Shown here: positions 50,201 through 59,200 of the stretch, one piece after another
Layout: each line of letters opens with the position of its first letter
How positions within the stretch are numbered: position 1 is the first letter of the stretch
Assembly: GCF_032854445.1 (NCBI RefSeq)
Contig: NC_088304.1
Location: forward strand, 19,231,704-19,295,703
Length of the DNA: 64,000 nt
From: Liolophura sinensis
Taxonomy: Eukaryota; Mollusca; Polyplacophora; Chitonida; Chitonidae
Direction: 5' to 3'
Made by a program: the position numbers and the translations under genes
The notes under the pieces: model-generated
Databases searched by the model: none
The model's input: only the letters and a program-made list of their open reading frames with translations
What the model was told of the DNA's origin: nothing

Positions 50201-53200
50201 CAGTCCTTCAAAGTCTAGGTGTGTCAGAAAAACATATATGACAAAAGCAACGTATGTTTGGGGAGGAAGAATCTAGGTGCACAAATCCACCTCCTGGTCT
50301 TCAAAAAGTGGTGTGACAAGCACACAGCTGTTCAAAGACGAAAGGCCTGATGTGGTAGCCCATTTCCATAGACCATCTGATCATCGGAAATGTTTTAATT
50401 ACTGATTCAAACATGCCTTAATGAAGTGGTTTATTACAACTCAAGGGCCACTTTCACAAAACTCTGATATAAGTCATATTTCTCGTAGCTTATTTTTCGT
50501 GAAAGATGTGGTTCAGGTTATAGTGCCATAAAGTGATCCCGTTTACGAGAAAAGCTAGGAAAAACTGATTTACGAAGCTTTGTGAAAGCGGCCCTAAGGC
50601 CTATATGTGAAATTCACCCACACGTGTCACAAGATTCAACTGTCTCCAAGAGCCAGACAGGTCATCCATTCATACACCTGTGTTATCATCCTTACCTTAA
50701 TGAAATCCGTTGTATAAATGTCATCAAGTTTTATAAAGTGTACTTAAGTGAAGGTGATAGCAGAGAAAGGGCTAAAAGGATCAATAAATTCAATAACATG
50801 CCCACCAAACAGGTTTTTTCTACGACTATACATGTACATTCTGATATACACTATATATATACAGTACAGCCTCCCGCCTGTGCTGAGTTTGCCCACAAAA
50901 CAAATGTGCATTTTCACAGTATGCTACTTGTACATCTAATGGGTCATACTGGTGCCTTAAGACATAAAATGTGTTTTTACTTTCTCATTAAATACATTTC
51001 CTCACAGAAATCGAAACTGGATTCAACCTTGATGTACCATGTACAGATTCAATGATTAAAGAAAACTACATGTATACCTGTAAATACACCTTAGGTGTAC
51101 CAGTGTTTTTAATTTAAACATTACTATTTTTAATTTATATAATTTTGCTTAATTTTTTTTTATTTATATTTAATTCTGTATTTTTTGTAAATACATGTGT
51201 GTTCCAGGATTTATTTCGATATAAATGCATGTAATATGTTTTGTTTCTGTTTATGTAATTTTCCTCAATTTTCCCTTCTTCTGTTTTGTTTTCATGTATG
51301 CATAATTTTGCATGAAAATTTTGCTCTGCTCCTTTCATATACATGTATTCTATACCTGCATCAGTGCTTTAAATGCATGTTTTCTTTTTGTTTATACAAT
51401 TTTGTCTAATTTTCTTCCCCATTTATATCTAATTTTGCTGTTCTTTTTTTTTTTGCAATATACAGTACTTTTTCACAGAGTGAAATGTGTTCTAATGTTG
51501 GAGGGTTCAGGTGGGCACTGAGTTCACTGTTAGATGTACCATTTAGGGGGCAAACATTGACATTCTGTTGTGTATTTGTGGACATAGTGGCCTGAACTGC
51601 TCAGGAAACCTGCCAGATAAAGATTAGCAAGAACTGTAGATATCTGGCATGGACATAGAGATTAAACAGCCAGCCCAGGCTTGATCAAAGGAGCTTCGGC
51701 AAACTCTCAAGGACAGCGTTGGATTGAAAATTCTTAACTTTAAGAATCTACGCTACGCCTACACATAACTGTACACAGCCAAACGAGGACCAATCATGCC
51801 AGGAAGTACAACGTCCTCAAATTTTTTCAACGGCTAAGTTACCCATTTTTCTTGATTCTGAGAGTTCTTTTGATCTTAGACCTGGAAAGTGTTTTTATTT
51901 TTATTATTTACATTTTTTTGACAGCCACATGGTTATATTCTACTGAAAAATTTAAAGCTCGTTCCAGAGACATTTTATCACTTACAATGTAAGGTGCTAA
52001 AAATGTACTTTTTCTGGTTAATTTTCAGGGCAAATATTAAGTTGAAGATCAAAATGTGTTTTGAGCGCTTCATAAAATGTAGGAAGTATGTCCACAAAGA
52101 CAATGGCATTCGGTGCTATGCTTTAGGAATACAGTGTCTATCAATAAGAATACTGAGTAAACCAGGACGTCTTCTGGGTAACTAATGGGTAGCAGAGGGG
52201 TAGCAGCTAACCCAGTCAGCCATGTCTTGATCAAAGAAATCTAGGTAAACAGTTCAGGACACATTCTTTGTTGGGATCAACTCCAGACATAAGCATTTCA
52301 CCTCGACTCAATAAACCAGGCTTAACTGGCCACACAAAAGCATCAGCCAAAACCCTTACGCAGCTGTTTCTGGAAGGCTCTTGGATTTTCTAATCACTGT
52401 ATTTGGACTGGGCTTCAGACTCCTGGAATGTTCTACGAATAGGTCAGTTTTGATGCCCTCAAAGCCCGATGACTACACGGAGTTACATTTGGGGGTCAAA
52501 ACTATCCTATTCTATAAAGATACAATGTATTTTATATTTCGTTTTCATTTAGGTTTAAGCGTGAAGTGAAAAGTATTTCACTTAATATTCGAGAACAATC
52601 AGGTTTATGAGTGGAGGACGGCAGAGAGAATTTGGACAAAACAACAGGTTTTCGTCAAGTGCATCATGCACAATGTACCTGACAAACTTAGGAGCAACAG
52701 CCCTAAAAGCTCCCTCTGAGCATTCGAGGCTAATACATTACAGCTGATTCAGTCTTTGACAGCCATAGAAATACAAAATAATACTAATAATATATTCATC
52801 ATACTAGTCATGTTTTCATTTTAGACTAAAAGTGTAATGCTCTGAGGAATTAACTGTGCTATACAAAATCCAACAAACAATCCTGTTTTTTGGCCATAAA
52901 GTGGATATATACAGCGATCTACAATGTAATATTGACTTATTTTCCTGTTCTAAAAAAGCAACTGTATACAATACTTCAATTTCATGTATTGCTACAGAAG
53001 GCCTCTGACAAAAGTTAATTATTTCATTTATTCTTATTCATGCAGGGCCATTTTGAGTATAAATACCAAACACGATCAAATATATGTATGAGATCACAAA
53101 TAAAAAAAAAATACAGAAAGAGAAAACAAAAACTGTCAAAAAACAAGAATAGTTACAATTCATGCTGAAAAGCACATCTGTTCACGACAGTTAAAAATTG

Positions 53201-56200
53201 TTTTCATCCAGAACATGTTTTTTCATGCTAGAATGTTCACTGAGCTGGCAGAAGATCCACTGATATTTTCAGGTTATCTGTAAATTTTTACAAACAACAA
53301 GGACGTGTACAATGTAGTAGCAATCATGTCAATCATATGTTTTTGCTTCAAAAGAAAGGCTGCAATTCCTGCAGGGAAATCAGACTGACAGCTATCTGAT
53401 TATTCATAACTAACAGCAAACATGAAAAGTCAAAAAAGAAGAAAAGTGAAAATAAAATACCATTTTAAAATAAAAAAAATATGGTATAATTTGTAAGACA
53501 AATTCATAATTTAGACAAATTTTAGAAACCATGTCCCAAATTTCATCTGGCACACAAGTCAACATGTACTTGTGACATTACATCTATAGTGTAGGTACAG
53601 GTCCAACCACACATCTTCTGCTTAGACCCAACAAGCACTCAAAAAAAGTCTGACCTGCTTCTTACTTTGAACTGAGTAACAAGATTATCAGATATTCTTT
53701 TTATTTCCTAAATATATAAAATATTGTTCCTTTTCAAGTGGATCTGTTTTGCAAAAGTAAAAAGCAAAGCCTCCATCCTGTATTGTTTTCCTTCGTCCAA
53801 AAAGAAAGAGTTCATCAGGGAAACTCCCATGATCTGACCTCTAAGCAACAATCTTCTAGTTCTTGTTATACTTAACAAACATCACAAAACAAATACATGT
53901 CGAATCCTCATTATGCAAGACAAGGCCACAAGGATTGAAATGTCTGCCAGTGGCAACAATTCGGCAAGGACTTTCATCTACCTTATCTTCCACCAGCCAA
54001 GAACTTTTTTATTATTAATGAAATAAAATGTTCTCTGTTCTGAGAGGCATGAAAACAGAAGTTGGAAAGTGGTAGTGATTTAAAACGATCCTTACGAATA
54101 ATAAATTAAGCACAACATTTTGGTATATACATGTATGTAAAACACCTGTAAATGCAGTAATACAAAGTTTGCCGTTTCAATCTTGTGTCACATTTCACAA
54201 CTGTATTTATACACGTAGTTACTATATCATTGACCATAATTTACTAACAAACTCAGAAGTTTTTATCCATAAGACTCTTGTTAATGTATTATTATTTATC
54301 AGGAGATAAAAATGACTCATTCACAGCATTTTCACCATTCTTTATTTGCCTTATGATATCCAAAGTGTTCCTCATCATAACACCAAAAACTGACAGCGAT
54401 CAATACACATGTACTTCTGTGTCAGTTCTCCAAGTTAAATATTTTCTTACTAAATAAATACACAGTAAAGTACACTGCAATTTTTTTTCTTCTATTTTTA
54501 CCTTCAACTACAAAACTAATGATATCTTTAGCAAACAACCTTAGATTCAAACAATCTGAGCTGATCCTGTTTAAATTTCTGCTATTTTTTTATAAATTCA
54601 TGTTCAACCTCAATTTGACCTCTGCCTGTGTTTTTGTCAACCAACATGTGGCTAAATTGAGAACTGTCACTTGGTTAGTACCAAATTCATGGTTGTCAAA
54701 ATGTTATGCAGATCAGCATTAAACTAAAACCACCCACAGCAGCAGTATGTCCCTGTATGTCAATACTGGCAACAGAGTTTATGTGAAAATCTTTATTCAT
54801 TCATTATTTATGAATGAACATGCTGGCTACCGGGGTTGATTAAAATCTAAGAATACTGTATATCACACACAAAGGAATGAAATACATTAACGTCATTGCT
54901 TTTATTCAACTAGGTTTTCATCAGCAAGTAATCAACACAAATGAGCGCAGAACCCATTTTAGCAAGTAATGACATACATGAGCCATGGGTCATTCACGTC
55001 CATGTATTCGTACAGTGCATTTTTTGAACCTGCATTACGACAGCCAATGTCCTTGAGTTTCCAACTCTATCAAATGATTACGCCACCATATATAAACCAC
55101 AGTGTATAATTACTTACCAAAGTTGTAAAAGAATTTTATTGTGGCAAGGAAAATTCTGAAATGTAGTTTAACACAAGATCTTATATAGGTTTTTTACAGG
55201 TACTTCGTATTAACTCTGTTTTTTGTGCCCACAAAAAGCAGATGTTTATACAAAGTACATGTTGTTCTCTGGCAAATGACCAAAATCAATGGTGCAAACA
55301 CACACACATCTTTATCGGCACCTGGAAATAAAACTTCTGTTAAAAAAAAAAGCCTGTTATACAGAGAACCCAGGTGTACCTATTTACATATCACAAGTGA
55401 ATGTTTAGAAGACCCCACTTGGCATCTCTGGATTTCAAACGGAGATAGAATTCATCCAGAGAACTGATACAAAGCGAATACACACAGGCAGTACACAAAA
55501 CTCCCCGAGGCTTTGATCAAAGAATTTAATATCATGTCGACGGGATCTCATCAGTTGGCATGTCAATTTTTTTATAAATTTGGCACATGCTGATGAAAGC
55601 AAACTGGCAAATTTAATACAGCGAGAATAACAATTCATGTCTGAGCTTACTGTTTACATTCCATGATTTTGCCACATTTTTGAAGCAACAGTTTGCATCA
55701 TTCACAAACAATGAGGAAGCTGATCTGTAACAGGCATGTTTAGAATCCATGACTGCTACACAGTAACGCTACAGAAATCAACACGCCATAACAACAAATC
55801 TAAATACTAAGAAAGAAACACAATTAAAAGATAGGGATTTGCAAAATATGAGACAGGCTGAAGAGAAAACAGTTAAACATGTGCAAATCCATGCATGCCA
55901 TAGCTTGAAGTTGTTGAGTTGCAAACCATTGAAAAAACACATTATGCTAAACTAGTTTTTGATATACCAGAAGATTTGTTCCTTTGTTTTGTTGAGGGTA
56001 AATTTCTTTTCTGGCTGATAATGTGATACACATGTGATTACTATGTACATGGACTTATATAATACAGATACAACTTTATGTACACACATAAATATATATT
56101 TCAGCTTTCCAAAAACCATACAAGTGTGCCCTTTGACCATATGAATGTTTTGGTTATAATATTACAGCAGGGTGTCTTTCTAGCAGCTATCTTAGTCCTA

Positions 56201-59200
56201 ATGCTGGCATGGGTACTGACTACTCATTGAAACCACCATGAGAGGATTTCCTTGTAGCACCTGCATGTACCTTAGTCCTAATGCTAACAGGGGTAATCTT
56301 TGAAACCACCATGCTGCAGACACGAATTCTATATTACCTCACTCAAACACCATGCTGCAGAAACCAATTGGGAGTGGGAGGAAACTGTGCAGAGCCCGGA
56401 GGAAACCCATGACCATCTGCACGTTGCTTACAGAACTTCCCACGTACAGCCGGAGAGGAAGCAAGCATAAGCCGGACTTGAACTCACAGCGACTGCATTG
56501 GTGAGAGACTCCTGGGTCATTACGCTGCGCTAGCGCGCTAACCAACTGAGCCACGGAGGTCCCCCAGGGCACTTTGTGTACAGGCTGATACATACAACAT
56601 GTACATGTATGGGGCTTTCTTGGTGCTTGCTGAATTCTTGTGGCTGGAAATGCCTTTCACTCAGCATAAAGTTCTATTCCGCTACATGTACAGTCATAAC
56701 AGGGTATGCACTAGCCCAGCTGGCCAAGTCTCTACATTGTATACAGCCAAGCTCTAGTCTCAGACAACAAAACAACGTCTGCCATGTTTTAGATTGAAAT
56801 TTCCAGCCTTGTCAGAAGCCCAAATCTAAAACATGGGGAGTGTTTGTTTAAATTCTTGATTCAAAAGTTTTAAGGCTTGGATTGTGGTACATGTACATGT
56901 AGAAGAGGGTTTACCAGTGATTGTTTTAGGACCAAATTGCCTAGGGATTCACATTGTACTAAACATCAGAACAGGCTCAAGTTATAAAGATAAGAACAAT
57001 TTTCTGCAGGTGGTAAATTGGACCAGAAACCAGCTCTAAGTAAAGCTGAGACCATACTAGGTTATGTACCATGTACACGCAGTCAATAACTTTAAATTTT
57101 GCCCCAAAAAGTGCACTTTTAGACAAGTAAATATCATAAAATATTACCTTTCATGTTTAAAAGACATGTAATTTACATTCCTTCTGCAGGACATCATTCT
57201 ACCCTACGAACAAACTTCAAAAACATCTTTCTGTGATCAACAGAACTCTCAGAATCAGGCAAAGTTTGCAATTTATTCTGGGTAAATTTTATGTCATTTA
57301 TCGTCATATGCACAGATTGACCTCATAGATTGACCTCTACTGTCCGATGTCAGTGTAATCCACTGTTCTAGAACACAGCTCAGCTTACACCATTGATCTT
57401 ACTCATCACATTTGACCTCCTGTTTTATATCCTGTCACCAGAGTAAGCTAGCCTTTGATTGGTGACGCACTTCCTCAACTGACCAATACATGATTTGCTT
57501 ACATGTACACACTGTATTTGACAGGTTGGTATTTGTTGCTTATGCTTAGGGTGGCTAACGTTATGTCTTGTCAAACTTTGCTTACGTCTATATGTACTTG
57601 GCACTGACAGCTCTTCTGAAAGTTTGTAAACATTTACCTTAAGATCTATATTTATTCTTAGATCAGCTGAATGAAGGTATGATTTACTCTGCACACTGAA
57701 CAGTTTAAATACTGACATTTTAATATATACATTTAAATCTAAAAAAATGAACACATATACAAACATGTGTATTGATTTTTTATCTTGGTCACCATATTAT
57801 CAGTCTTATCAAAATGCCTACGTATGTGCAAGTATGTCTTTTAGCCAATGCTAGGTTCCATGGTCTAGATGATGTTTAAGTCAGAATCTCACATTTAATG
57901 CTTATAGTGACAACGAATGTCATTACGGTATTACAAAAACAAAGCAAATTTATGCCATACTCAAGAATATTCCACTCATACGATGGCGGCCAGCATTATG
58001 GTGGAATGTAAGCGGGAACAGCCCGGGGGTAACCCACAACCATCTGCAGGTTGCCGCCAGACCTTCCCATTGATGACCATGTACATGTAGTAAAACTTGT
58101 TGCCAATGTGGTGAGAATAAGAAATGATGATGAGAAGGTAAATGTACATAAAGGCTTTTTAGCTCTATCTCCCCACTGGTTTACCACTACCACACTTGTC
58201 AGCTTCTAGCAATGCCGTACCATTCACCAATTTAGCATTAAGTAATGGAGACACCCTAACACATATATTTTCATATGAAATCAAAGCCAAGTTCTACAGC
58301 TTGTCGACAAGTACGGAAACTATAAGGGTTATTATACAACTGGTATTTGAATTGCTCAAAAAGGGGGCTGAACTCAAAACTTTTAAGCTCAATAATAAAA
58401 GGATGACATTGTATATGAATGTAGAGAGGCTTTCAATATGACTGTCACTATCACCTGAGGTGGAAAATTTCCAATGGATTGCTAAACTTTCCTTTTCCTT
58501 AATCTAACTGTTTTGCAACGGGAGCTGCTTAACAGAGTTTATACTACCAATAGCTAGTGGGAATATCCCTTTAGCTCAGTTGGCAGACTACTGGACTTCA
58601 GCTGCTGGGACCCGAGTTCGAATCCTGGTGTGACCCATGTAGTGAAATCCTTAAACCATTTCACTGGTGCCGTGACCAAAATGGTTCCATGAAGCATAGG
58701 GCTCTGGGTCTGTGGACATGGGTGTATTTTGGAAGACAGAAAGGATTTAAGCAGGGAGAAGTGTAACTGAAGCAGTTTTCCAGTGCTTATACTAGCAGTA
58801 GCTTGAGGGAATTTCCCTTTGGCTGAGTTAGTGGAGAGCTGCACTTCAGCTGTTGAGACCAGAGTTCGAATCCTGGTGTGACCCACAAAGTGAAATCCTT
58901 CAACCATTATGGTTTAATCAATAGTTATGACACACATATTTATATACATGTATAACACAAAAGACATGATCGCATACATTACCTGGTACGTCATACCAAT
59001 CTGCTCCGTTCGTAATTCCGCCTGGAAAGTCATCATCTTTGCACACTGTACCCGTAAACATGGTGCGATGGTTCGTGGCATACGTCCTCGCCAGAAGCTT
59101 AAACACCTTGTCGTCCGGCGCTGAACTGTACACACCATCCTGAATGTGCTTGGCTGAATCATCAAACGGGTAACTAGCAACCACACTTCCGCCGTGTAAA

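Larger units (their letters stand above)
46988..58982 (-). other. CPD intron 1 (12.0 kb)
   Basis: The largest intron. It separates the 829-bp first exon from the rest and holds a 72-bp array, three SINE copies, one family B MITE and the tRNA-like pair at 58.5-58.9 kb. No other gene was recognised. Confidence 0.85.

Noticed and set aside
50582-51055. 157-codon plus-strand frame in CPD intron 1
   Set aside because: It begins within a MITE-like element, has no recognisable domain, and no splice partners or coding-like composition were seen.
58559-58632. Functional tRNA gene
   Set aside because: The T-stem and acceptor do not pair well, and a second diverged copy lies 247 bp away, so a SINE head is more likely.
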